This document shows, piece after piece, positions 31,179 to 42,900 of a stretch of 47,368 nt of DNA (position 1 is the stretch's first letter; each line of letters begins with the position of its first letter). This stretch comes from Plantago elongata (taxonomy: Eukaryota; Streptophyta; Magnoliopsida; Lamiales; Plantaginaceae), in the NCBI GenBank assembly GCA_036897095.1, contig JAYMSP010000556.1, forward strand, positions 1 to 47,368. The letters run 5' to 3'. The position numbers and the translations under genes were made by a program. The notes beneath the pieces were generated by a model, which searched no databases, was not told the DNA's origin, and saw only the letters and a list, made by a program, of their open reading frames with translations.

Positions 31179-33640
31179 GTAGTGATATACTTGTTTTTTG
31201 ATTGGTGGCCATTGAAGCATGTGAGTGGGTAAAATGATAATTGAATGATTATTGTTGTGGACTAGTTAGCTCCTTTGTGCTCTCAAAGGGTCAGAGCAAT
31301 TCACTTGTGTGTCTTCTATATTGAACTCAAAGGTCGAATGAATCCTACCAAAGCAAATTTTAGTATTCAATTTCATTCATCATATAATTTTAATACAAAG
31401 TAGTTTGTTGGTTTATTAGTGTACGAATGTCACATGCACTGACACATCACAACTTGCTCTTTACTACTTTTTGCACTTTTTAAAAAGGAAGAAGAAATCG
31501 AATTGTTTTGCCCATTTTAGAAATTACTCCAATTGTCTTCAATCTAATTGATTATCAATGAATCTTTACTGGAGTTGCAATCATTGAACAGAAGATCAAA
31601 CAGTCACTGACTACTACTCCTGCAGGTTAAGGTGCGACCTATCATTTCTGAGCTATGTTGGGCGGTTTAATGTGACCACCTTATAGTATTCATATGTGTA
31701 CTACCTCGGATCGGGTGCCCCCGACTATGGCCCGATTAGTTATGAAGAGGGAGTCTTCAAACGGAGGCGTTTGAAGTAGTTGTTGGATGATATGTAACGT
31801 TAACCGCATCAATAATTTGTCAATTTAAATTAGAACTTCTCACATTCACATGTGAATAATGATCTCTTATTATTAAAATTTCATACGATTTTCATAAAAG
31901 ACTGTAATTCCTAGTCACATACTAAAAGATTGTAATTCCTAGTCAAGAATTGAATAATAAAAACAACGGGTAATATTTAAGGTATGAAATTTTCTAACTC
32001 ACAAAGATGATTGCGGTAAAAAAATCTGATTTGGTTCGAATATAGATCCATAGATCCTTTGTCATTAAGTTTTGACTTGGGATTATTCTGCGTGCATTTT
32101 TTCTCCTGTTCTGTGTACTAATTTTATAACATCGTTTGAATATTCTTGTTGATTCAATGGATTCCAAACCTGACAGAATCGATCACAACTTGTAGGTAGC
32201 AGTCTTTGATTTGCTGTCAACAAAGTTATGGTTGGCAACAACAACTAATTAACAATTTTAACCAATTAGACCATCTCTTTGTGATTACAGTATGTATCTT
32301 CTCAAGTTAATTACTACCATTCAACTTATGGACTATCAAAATTCCACGAATTTTCCTTGAAAATTATACTTAACATCACTAAATTAAACTAAAACAAGAA
32401 CTAATCATCATTAAGTTGAATTGTTTACTATTTGCCTGTACCTACCAAGGCAGAAAACAGAAATCTTTGAGAATTGTCCACCCAACTACCCCAATTAAAT
32501 TAACCAATGGCTGAATGCCTCCCCTTACTGTTGATGCAATTCAAGATCCTAAAGAGATTCTTGACATTTATTTTTATAACAATAATGTTACTGTATAGTC
32601 CATCATCATGTTTTTGAAGATTCATATGATGTGTTATATGCATCAACATCATTCACTCTCGAATCATCACAAGTAGAAGTAAACTTCCTCACAAATACTA
32701 ACTGCCTAACCAATAAACAATCACACCGCGGAATCTATAATGTATATATTTCGGGGTGTAAATATCTTAGGGACAAATTATATTCAGATATGTTTACTTG
32801 TCATACATAAACTGTTAATTAATACACTCTAACACGATCTTTTAGACTTGAATGATTTTTAAATGTAAAATTTGATAAAAGTTTACTGATAATGATAACT
32901 AAGGATACTTATCAAGTGTGTATGAGGTAGTTGAGATAGGGACTAAAGAACTTTCTACTCACCACCATAGGCAATAGTAGTTGGCTGTGCACAAATCATG
33001 AAACATGTTTTGATTTTTCTTGTGGTTCATGTGATGTGATATGATATGCTGTTGTTTTTGACTACTTACATTACATAGGTACACATCAAATTGAGAGCCA
33101 ACTTACCTTTTGTGTCCCGCGATGTGATTCATCAACCAATGCAAACAACAAATACGTACTTAGGTTTTTGTCCCTTAGATAGAAAGGGAGATCATATGTA
33201 AGGTAGGAAAAAGAAAACCAGATTGCAACTTGGTAGCCTTTTCGATGTTAGATAATGTCGAACCAAAATGATATGATGACTGGCTCATTCATTCGTGATT
33301 CTTTAGTACCTTATTAATCTTTTCATTTGATTAAATGACGAAAGTATATGTAGATATACAATAGAAATTGATAGCAGAGTTTGGGCCGACAAGCTCAACA
33401 CAGCAGCCCATGTAGGTGTTAGCCAGTTGTGAGGCCCATCAAGGACTCCTTTGTCCTGAGCCCAAAAGCAAATAATCTCTACAGGACGAACAGAACGAAG
33501 AAATCCTCTACAGTTGGTTTCTGTGATTTACTGGTTTTGCCAAATTAGAAATGTTATGGGATTGACATTTACTACAATATTTTTTCTCTCTTTTTATGTT
33601 TTATCGTCGTATTTTTCAGCTAAAGTGCTCTAATGAGCTT
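31179..33640. other. Intergenic DNA with two GC-richer unexplained islands
   Basis: No gene is supported. 31615-31800 is GC-richer than its surroundings (ACCTCGGATCGGGTGCCCCC) with no readable conserved frame, possibly a relic of a transposon or gene. 33381-33465 contains four GGGCC, GGCCCA or GCCCA words, resembling Site II elements of plant promoters. Confidence 0.4.
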
Positions 33641-33790
33641 ATTTTTTCGAGCTCGAGACACTATGTGTAAGCTTTCATCCAAGCCTAATCGAACCTCAAG
33701 AAACAACACTAACTTAGGCTAGAGCTCGATTGAAACAAATGAGCCTAGATAGCAGCTGGTTAACTATTCGGAGCTATTGAAACGGGTAAC
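33641..33790. repeat. Degenerate CGAGCTC-rich dispersed repeat remnant
   Basis: The words CGAGCTCGAGACAC, AGAGCTCGATTG and GTTAACTATTCGGAGC recall a common plant repeat with stacked GAGCTCG motifs. They match the 10815-10935 remnant in word order. Ends are not defined. Confidence 0.35.
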
Positions 33791-34031
33791 CGGTGTTGGC
33801 CCTGCCCGACAACACACTTGCGGAAAACACAGGTGCACCAATAGGAAGATTAAGTTAAAAAATTGAACATGCCATTACACTCGGAGTAGAACGAATGAGC
33901 AGATATCCAACTACTTAAATATACAGGAATCGAAGGGCTTCTTAAGGCAGTGTTACAATGCGAAGAACAACGTATAAGTAAAAGCTACACGTCTATCAAT
34001 ATAATTGCTTGGGACATACTGTAAGTCAAGC

Positions 34032-35879
34032 TCAGATGATTTTCAGATTTAGCCCCGGTCTAAGAGATGAATGCAATCGCTTGGCGGCTCTTATCCTCAC
34101 AGAAGGCTCTGAACATTCAATGTTCGGCTTGATGAGTATCTCCTCCAATGAAACAGCATTCTCCATCAGATACTCCACAAATCTAAATTCTGTTTCACTA
34201 CCAAGAAATCCACTAATTTCCACAATCTTCAAGTGGTGATGAGGAGGATAGACTACTTTTCTTTTATTTGTAAGAGTCTTGATTGCATGCTGACGGTAAG
34301 TCTGTAAACAAATGAGGTAACATGTAGTAAGAAATAAGACACTCAAGGGATGGGCAAGAAGCAATCAACATGATAATAATAAAATCTGAAGATCACCTTG
34401 AGTACAAATTTCTGCAACAAGGGGCACGCCTGTATCAGGGAACAAAGATGAAACATTTCCTCCTCGGATTCTATAATAGCGCGAATTTCCACCACCTTCA
34501 GTCGTGGGCCTACTGGAAATTTTTCTGAAAGACCATCCTGAAAAGGAAGGAACCAATGCTTATTTTATCAACTGGATCAAAGGGAAGGGTATTAGGCCAA
34601 ATAATACGGCAACCATAATATAAAGGTGCAAGGCACAAACCTTAATCACAGAATATGTTGATAGACTGAGCACTTCAATTTGAGAGAAAATGCTTGAAAG
34701 ATCCATGGTGTTCCTCAGTAAATACTCTCCATAATAACCAGTAATGTAAAGTTCAGCTAGATTAGGGGTACTTATCAAAGGAAAGCTTGATAATTCTAAT
34801 CCCGTGAAATGAAAGGAAATAAGATTTGGTGCAGAAATCTCCAAATGTTCCATCATCATGCAAATTTAAAGGATTTTAGTTTAAGAGCAGGACCAGACAC
34901 CTTCAAGTTTACAAGTGATCGTGATGAATCAACTGATATAAATTCGAGAGTCGGATAATCATGTAATAATTTTTCGAGATGTTCACCAGTCACATCTACT
35001 GAGGTCAACTGAAGGGAGGTTAAGGGGACACCTGCAGGAGACAGGCTAGGAAGAGTATAGGATAAACCACTCCATAGAAAATTCCATAGAAGATTCCCCC
35101 TCGGTCTAATGTCCAACTCAAGCCTCTTCACCCTCTTTGCCATCGCAAATCTGAGCCAATTATCAATGTTTTTCGTGCGGTCCTCTTCTAATAAGATAAG
35201 ATGTACCCTAAATTCATCAATACTATCTGCTTTATGTGAACACAATGCTTCGTCCACCCGACGGACATACTTACGCTCTTCCACTATGTACTTTTCCAAT
35301 ATCTCTGTGGAGGGGTTCATTAGGCCCAACTCCTGTATAGAGTCATAACAATAAAAATTGAGAGAAGGAACATAGGCCCAAATGTTCCTCCATCTCTTGG
35401 ATAGCACGCTGGTACTTCCAGCTTCTTTGAGCGTTAACAGTGAGAGGATGCAAACGAGAACGTCATCTGGCAAATCACTAATCCGATCATTCTTCGACAA
35501 GTCTTCTCCGCTGCATGGCTAAAATATAACCAACAGCAGTAGCATGCAGTTACGTTACATCAGTTGATAAATATCATATGAACAAACATTACATCCATCC
35601 TAACTCTAAAGTGTCAATCTTTTGTACGTCGATTCGATATAAAAGATAGTCCAATTAAAGAGCAGAGGTAGCTGATTCAATCAAAGCTAGCTAACAGTTG
35701 TTTTGTCGATTGGTTGAGAAAGCAAGCAAAGTTTAAAGAACGGAACAGCAGCTTAAACAAATAGTAAGTACATGGAAAATAAAGCAGCTGGAAAGATCCT
35801 AGTAATATACATATATATGTATTAGAGTATATATCACCTTGAGATTAATCTGAGTGTCATGAACAGATAGATCTTCCAT
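34032..35879 (-). CDS. F-box/LRR/FBD protein, with one apparent 1-nt deletion
   Basis: Four exons: 35879..35838, 35518..34641, 34537..34397 and 34301..34032, with GT/AG borders. The start [14 protein letters not shown] is in a 42-nt first exon and continues in phase 0 as [14 protein letters not shown]. The F-box follows ([17 protein letters not shown], then [17 protein letters not shown]), then leucine-rich segments and a C-terminal FBD domain ([32 protein letters not shown]). The family acts as substrate adaptors of SCF (SKP1-cullin) ubiquitin ligases; the target is unknown. Oddity: frame breaks between LKLKSFKF and [15 protein letters not shown] at about 34856-34866. The exons sum to 1331 nt, one short of 1332 (443 codons plus stop). 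The gene is a young pseudogene, or the base is missing from the sequence. All other exons are open. Confidence 0.8.
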
Positions 35880-36917
35880 TGTTGGGATGATATTCCAAAG
35901 AGAGCGAAGCTCGTTCTGACGCAATCTAATTATGCTCGTAGGTAGATTACAAATTGATCATTGATGAGTACTCTCGTTTTGGAGAATCTCTTCTTTAAAT
36001 TACTTATGTGGATAGATGCAGATTTACATACATAAGGATAGATACAAATTTACTAATAGTAGAGGTTTAGTTAATTTCACTTTTTTTTTTTTAAACGGTT
36101 AAAATTACAACTATCCACTTATATCTCCCAGTCATATATATCAAACACCTCTTACTCCTAAAACAGAAATCGAACTCTACACCTCCTCCCCACCACTCAA
36201 GTTTGGTTAATTTTACTACATGAATGAGTAAAATAAACTTTTTATTAGTAAATAGTACATAATATTAAATATTAAATAATTGAGATGTTCTAATAAATTT
36301 TCATTGTTATAAAGAATATATATTACGCCCTTCGTCCGCAATAATTTTATACACTTATCATTTTTATTCGTACCAAAAAACTTTATATTTTACTATAAAA
36401 GGTTGGTATCCCACCCTAAATAAATAATAAATAATTTTAATTTTATAATTAAATTACACAGTTTATCATTAAAAATTTAATTTTTCACAATTTTTCTTCA
36501 TCTTATCATTAATTTAACGTTTTTACGTAAAATTACGGGTTGGCCAATTCTCCGGGACGACTGAGAGAGCATGGCGTAATGGCAAGAGTCAACACCCAAA
36601 AATTGTGAGGAATGAAGATGACATTAACAGTTGCACACGTGAGCGATTTTTATGTTATAATCGAAAGAATACATCATCTTATGTTTATGAAGAATGCAAG
36701 TCTTGTGGAAATGACAATTTGTGAGAAATGAAGCTGACATTAATAATTACACATAATAGCAGTAAATTACTATGTTATGATAGAAAGAAAACACTGTAAC
36801 ATTTTAATCCTCAACTACTTATAATGTTGCAATCACATTTACAACTATGGTTCCAATACATGTATGTATAAGCAAACTATTCACAATGGGTCTGAAACCA
36901 CCACACACGGCCATCAA
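35880..36917. other. Intergenic region with a Stowaway-like MITE
   Basis: This lies between the F-box gene's 5' end and the TIO 3' end, both minus strand, so it holds the F-box promoter. It contains a T-rich run near 36083-36093 and the MITE at 36326-36570. No gene is seen. Confidence 0.5.
36326..36570. mobile_element. Stowaway-like MITE, degenerate
   Basis: The left end, after TA, reads CGCCCTTCGTCCGCAATAAT. The right end reads CTCCGGGACGACTGAGAGAG. Both are diverged forms of the Stowaway terminus (CTCCCTCCGTCC / GGACGGAGGGAG). About 245 bp, AT-rich, non-coding. Confidence 0.55.
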
Positions 36918-39900
36918 TCAAGATTCTGAAGCTTTGGTGGTGATAACAGAAGCATAATTAGCTATTGTAGATTCCGATGATTGCCGTAGCTGTGCTATCA
37001 ACGGATAGAACTCCGACGAACGGATATATTGTCTGCACGGGGGATGAGCACACATCTTCACTAAAGAAAATAACGCTATCTTTAGAGGTGACTCGTTCAC
37101 AACATCTTTTCTCGGGTTCAGGGCCACTGTAGAGCAACTCGCAACCACTCTTAATAATGCCTGAAATACACAGCCATCATCCTCTTTAGAACGTGTATAT
37201 AAATACACTGATAGAAAAAGAGCATGTTATCTGTTGATAAGACCACATCTTAGCCTAATGAGGGAACAATAGGTCTGAATACTTATCGTGTATATGACAA
37301 GTATAGAAGAAATAAGGGAATAAGTAACAAGTTATACTAGTACTAATAGTCATGGAAGAAATAAAAACCTGCATTGCCCCTTTAGAAACTATGTCTTCAC
37401 AAAGCCGGCTGGAGTTGCGTACAAGATTACTCAGAGCACCTGCTGCATTTGCTTTAGTTTTGTCTTCCTCATCCGAGAGTAGCAAATTGGTAAGCTGAGG
37501 GATGGCTCTTCTCAGCTCATCATACAAGGAATCATTGTGATAGGCAGCATTTCCGACCTACAAGGTCCAAAATTTATCAACTTGCAAAATATAAGGCATT
37601 GCTTTCTGTCTTCACTTTGGTATGTGATTTGAAAGAACTTACAGCAAAACAAGCAAACTTCCGGGTTCTTTTATCAGAATCACCACATCTTTCAATTATG
37701 GCACTGATGATTTGATGTTTTGCCTTCAAAAGAAAAACCCAAGCAATACAAGTCACAAATAGATTTGAACACAAGCAATAACAGTCTATTGGAGACAGAG
37801 TACCAAAACCAAAAGAATGACAACATATATTTTATCAAACTCCGAAGTAAGATTAGAAAATAGAAAGTGTATTCCTTGTGCATGTACCAGTAAGCTATAG
37901 AAATAGGGACTGTGTCGGCACATATTTCCAATAGCACTGCAGGTCTTGGCACGTATATTTGGATCTTCGTGCACTAGAAATTGCTTCATAGCCTCAAGGA
38001 TATTCGCCGCGTTGATGTACTCATAAAATTTCTGCAAACACATTTGTGCTTAGAAATATTCCAGGGATCTCTTAAAAGAGGAACAGAAATATGCTAAGAT
38101 TTAACAAGGATTCAACTTATAAATGGGAATTTGGGTGGAAACTAAGAGAAACTTTTTTGTTTTCCAAGAAATGTATACTAACGAACAATGGTTTGCATAT
38201 AGAGTCTAGATAGAAAATACAATTCTGTACAAAAGTGCTGAAGTAGAGCAGATAGTCTTCCTTCCTACAGATAGTATGAAGGCCCAAGACGCAACCTGGT
38301 CTCTCATTTCCCTCAGTAAAACATAGCTCTTTGTATTTGCTTTTTTTGGACTTATTCTTTAGTTTCATTTTCATAAACTAATAGTCTTAATAGTACTATT
38401 CTAATTATGCTATGGTCAATTTCAACATATATACAATTTTGTAGTTGACGGGGTGCCACAGTGAAACCCCTTAACTACAATTACAGGATTATATGAAAAC
38501 CGCGGATGCAGAACGAACTATTTAGTGCGAAGACAGTTTATATAGTAGATTTTGAGAAGGGAAATGACACTACAATTTTACTGGTATAAATGTGACTAAA
38601 AGTGGGGCAATACCTTATCCATACGAGCCAAATCGGAGATAATCATAAGAAAATCAATGGTGACTTCCCTAGGGCAGGAGCTGTTGAGCAACCTCTTCAC
38701 TCTAGCTGGATCCAACAAGCCTTTTCCCACAAGTTGAACAGCAAGTGGTTGTTGCGTCGATAGCTTGGCAATGAACGCAACTGGCCGTGCAATGTCTTTC
38801 AATTCAATATGGTCCAAGCAGCGGAGAATGAAGGCTGGCACTTCAACCTGTCAAGGTTACCATATTTATAAGCAATAAAACAAGAATACCTGTCATGTAT
38901 CATATGCTCATCATGCAACTAATACTTATGCCGAGGACAGACTAAGACTGAACTCCAAATTGGTTTTTGCTAAACGCTTAAAATGGATAAGGCGTGAAAT
39001 TCTACAGTAACATAAGGATAGAGGTAAATTATTTATCTGGCCTGTCATCAGAACTAATTACATGGGCTGTTTTCTCCTGAGGGGAGAACATCACAACATG
39101 CTGACTCAAGTCTGAAGGTTGTAACATAAATTGAAAGACAGGACTCATTTCTCAAAAACTCACTCAACACTTGTTTGTGTACAATAAAAGATATGATGTT
39201 TACTTATAAAACTCTCCCCAAACTTTTCTAAAATAAAATTGACGCTGAAGTCAAATGCTGAAACCTGTAAGCATCCAGTGAGACGGTGATTTATAATTGA
39301 AGGATTAAAACAAGATCAGAGTACCTCCAGAAGAATTAAAATATACTTCTTCATGTTCGCTTGTATTGTTTTCATCATGTCTTTATCTTCAGCACAAACC
39401 TTCCCACCGGGAGAGCCCACATTCAGAACGAACCCACTGTTTACAGAAGCATTAGCAGATACCAGACCTGCTGCACTTTGCACGGCTACAAAAGGAAATG
39501 CTAAGAGGTCAATCACTGCATTAACTGTATCCCTGACACCGTACTTCCCTCCACCAGGTCCAGTCCAGGACCTAACTAATTTAAGGTGCGTATCAGATAC
39601 TAAATCAGTGATGCATTTGATGTGTTCTGCTCTTAGCATAATCTGGCGAAACGTTGAAACGCCACCAGAAAGGCATTGACAAATCGACGAAATAGTCCAG
39701 ACAACCCCTGCTGGAGACAATCCAATATGATCCTGTGATAAAAGGGATTTTCTTTGAGGAACATTTGAGATGTTGTTGGCCAATAAATCAATAAGAAGCT
39801 GTGGAGCACCACTTGCACATAACTGCTGCACAGCCAAAGGTCCTCCCCATTTCAATCTGGCATCCAATAGCCCAATACAGCCATCTCTGATGCCATGCCA

Positions 39901-42900
39901 GCGTGGAAGCAACCCCTTTGGCATGTTAATGTACACAGTATTTTCATCTGTTGCTGGGCCTCTGAGGTGATCACAGAGAGTAGCTGTTCGTGGGATCAAT
40001 GGCAGAGCTATTTCCAAAGTAGCATTGTCAACCAAAGTTCCTATTTCAAGAGACAGAATGGATCCAAGGGCTAGCATAGCAGCTGCGCAAGAAGGTTGCA
40101 CTGAAGACAGCATCCTTTCATCTGACGAGAAATGGTGACCGAGCACGGACAACCGAGCAAACTGTTTCTTAGATGATGATGTTAGCATAAAATGTGCAGA
40201 ATTTCTTCCAGCTAATTTCAAACACTGAGCAATTGTGGCTAGAGCGAGAGAGGAGTGCATAACTAAGCCACGTGTGTCTATGACTTTATGTTTTGCATTT
40301 TCAGCGTCTCCAACACTGGTCTCTTTGTTTGAAGTAGCACAAAATGACAAGATGGAGAAGATTTCTGAAACTATTGTGCCATCCCCACCACCGCTTACAA
40401 CCGTTGTCACGGGTAGTTTACTTGGAAGCCCGCATAGAACATTAGTAACAACTTCATTGTGCATGCAACATCTCGAAATGAGCTGCAACGAACATGAGAA
40501 TCATTCTTATTGCCAGTAAGACAAAAGAAGCCGGTGGAATAGTTTTTCATTCCACCCAAAACAAATATGCATGATGACTGAGCATTAAGTCTTATAATAC
40601 ATTGAAAACAGAGATGCGAAAATGTGAGTGTTCAGTAAATTTACAATTGGAATAAATCATGCATGATTTTGCTTCAAAATACTGTTAACAATTTTCTTTT
40701 CATTCTGTCAACATGGAATAGGACTTGATAAAAACATGCAACTAAGTTTCCAGAGAAAATTTTATACAAATGAAGGTACCCATACTTCACTCATATGCTA
40801 TGTTCTACAAAATACGTCTTAAGTTTTAATTAACTAATAGAAAGCTGTAGCACAAAAGTCCATTGATTCAACACACGCAGAGAATAAATATTACACTAAT
40901 CACTAATTTACTACACTATCTTAATTCTTAAGAAAACAATTTAAAATGAAGTAATTGAGATAGACATTCGTATGAGAAACAGGTGTAAATAAAACAATGG
41001 AGAAGAGTGTGAAACTGCAGTTTTATTAGTCCCAGAACTGAGGACAAACCACACAAGTAGTTTTTTTTTTTTTTTTAAACAGCTAAAGGGTGACACGAAC
41101 CCCCGACCTATTGGTTGGAGGTGAAGCGTCTTACCAACTGAGCTGCACTTCGTTGTCTGAAACCACACAAGTAGTGATTTGAGCATATAAACTGATGCAG
41201 CTAAGCATATCTAAGAGAGCATAAACCATTTATGATATCGATGGTACGAGCCTAATTTAACAACATTATGTTGCATGAACTGTATAAATACAATGTTATA
41301 GACTAAGACAAACATCTTGCTTCCAAGAAGTATAATGCATCAAGATGTCAAAAACAGGCTTGGAGGAAAACTACCTGCACCCCAGCAGAAAGAGCACTCT
41401 CATGGCGTTGGTGTAGACAAAAGTAAAATGCAACCTGTATGGCTTTCGACTTCAGAAATGATTTTGTGATAGCATCAGTGACTTCTCCAGAATCTGCTAC
41501 ACGGGTTTGTCCTTCATCATTCCCAGTAATGTCAAGTCGGGAGAGTGAATGGCTCCTGAAAGTGCTCAGTGGAAATAACCCTCTTGCTTTCATGGATAGA
41601 AGTTCAAGTGAGTCGATGAGTGACCAAATTGCTCTGCATGCTTCACAAGCAGCTCGCAATAGATTTGTAGAGCCTGATATGAAACTAAGCCCTGAAGATT
41701 CCAAGCATAGGCACAAGGAATCCACAATGCCAGAAGATAAAGCATGGTCCAAAATTTGTTTGAGAGTTTTGTTTATTCCTGGTGCGGAAGATTCCTCAGG
41801 GGTTGAAGTAATGGCAGAAGCTCTAAGGGATTGAGCCATTTGAGATAACATGACTGCAATACATGAAGTGCTTTCACAAAGAAGTTTTCCAGATGTTTCG
41901 TCATTGCAAGCTGCAACCTGCAGATTTCGTGTGAAAGAGGACTAAAGCATTTTGAATATTCCCAATTGACATACTATTTCAGTGTAATGAAAATAACCTG
42001 GGAGTACAACTGAACTATAGCAACCCAATGCCTTATATATAGATCATCAATAACGCCTCCTCGATAATCTACCAATCTCTTCACAATTGAGAAACTCTGT
42101 ATAGAGAACATGTAGATATTAGCAATTCAGCAGAGCATGCACAAGGCCATCACGTCACCACCCTGAATAAGGGAAAGAATTTTTCCAGGGGACATAGAAA
42201 AGTAAATAGTGTAGTATTAAAGTGCAATGGTCCGATTTCTACTACTTGAAGATAACAATTATCCTGCATGCATGGGTTCATATATGAATCTACTTCAGAA
42301 AGAAGTATCCAAATTATTATTCTAACATGTATCACCACAACTTACATACTATGTGATATGCCGTATATACAGTTATGAACACACCCATAACCAATAGAGG
42401 AAAGAAGTGTACCTTGGCTATCAAGTCGTTTCTGTCAGATACTTTTAATCTAAATATAGCAGAAATGAAGCTAAGAACTCCACTAAGTATTTCATCAAGA
42501 ATTCCCCTTGAATTGACAGCTCCAGCAGCAATTAAGTTTGAAAGAATTCTCAGTGACTGGTCTGATTTAATAAGGTCCTGTTCCCTACATGAGTTGTTAG
42601 TTGGATTAAAAATTACTCCCTCAGTCCAAAAACGAATATCCACTAAACTATTGGGCACACAGATTAAGATATAGTGTGAAAATTGTGGAGATAAAGTTGT
42701 ATGGTTAATATGGCAGACCCAAATAATTAGTACACGGGTCTGGGATTTGCCAAATATTGAAACATAACATTTGTAGTGGGACAAATATAAACTGAGATGG
42801 GGACAACGGGTTTGTGATGGAGTAAGTAATAAATAGATTCATAGGAGTAATTCAATCAATAACCAATGTAAAATTGGTACATGTATGAATAGAAAAGGTA

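Noticed and set aside
22641..34031. CRISPR array, phage or bacterial-type mobile element
   Set aside because: No regularly spaced repeats or prokaryotic-type genes occur. The sequence is clearly plant nuclear DNA.
34009..34239. Plus-strand frame opposite the F-box gene's last exon
   Set aside because: It is the antisense shadow of a well-conserved FBD coding exon.
36918..36940. miR172-like string in the last TIO exon
   Set aside because: A partial word match (CAAGATTCTGA) is coding sequence, and no hairpin is seen around it.
41061..41159. tRNA gene on the minus strand
   Set aside because: A- and B-box-like words are present, but there is no matching acceptor stem, the B box is degenerate, and an A tail plus a 16-bp target duplication mark it as a SINE.
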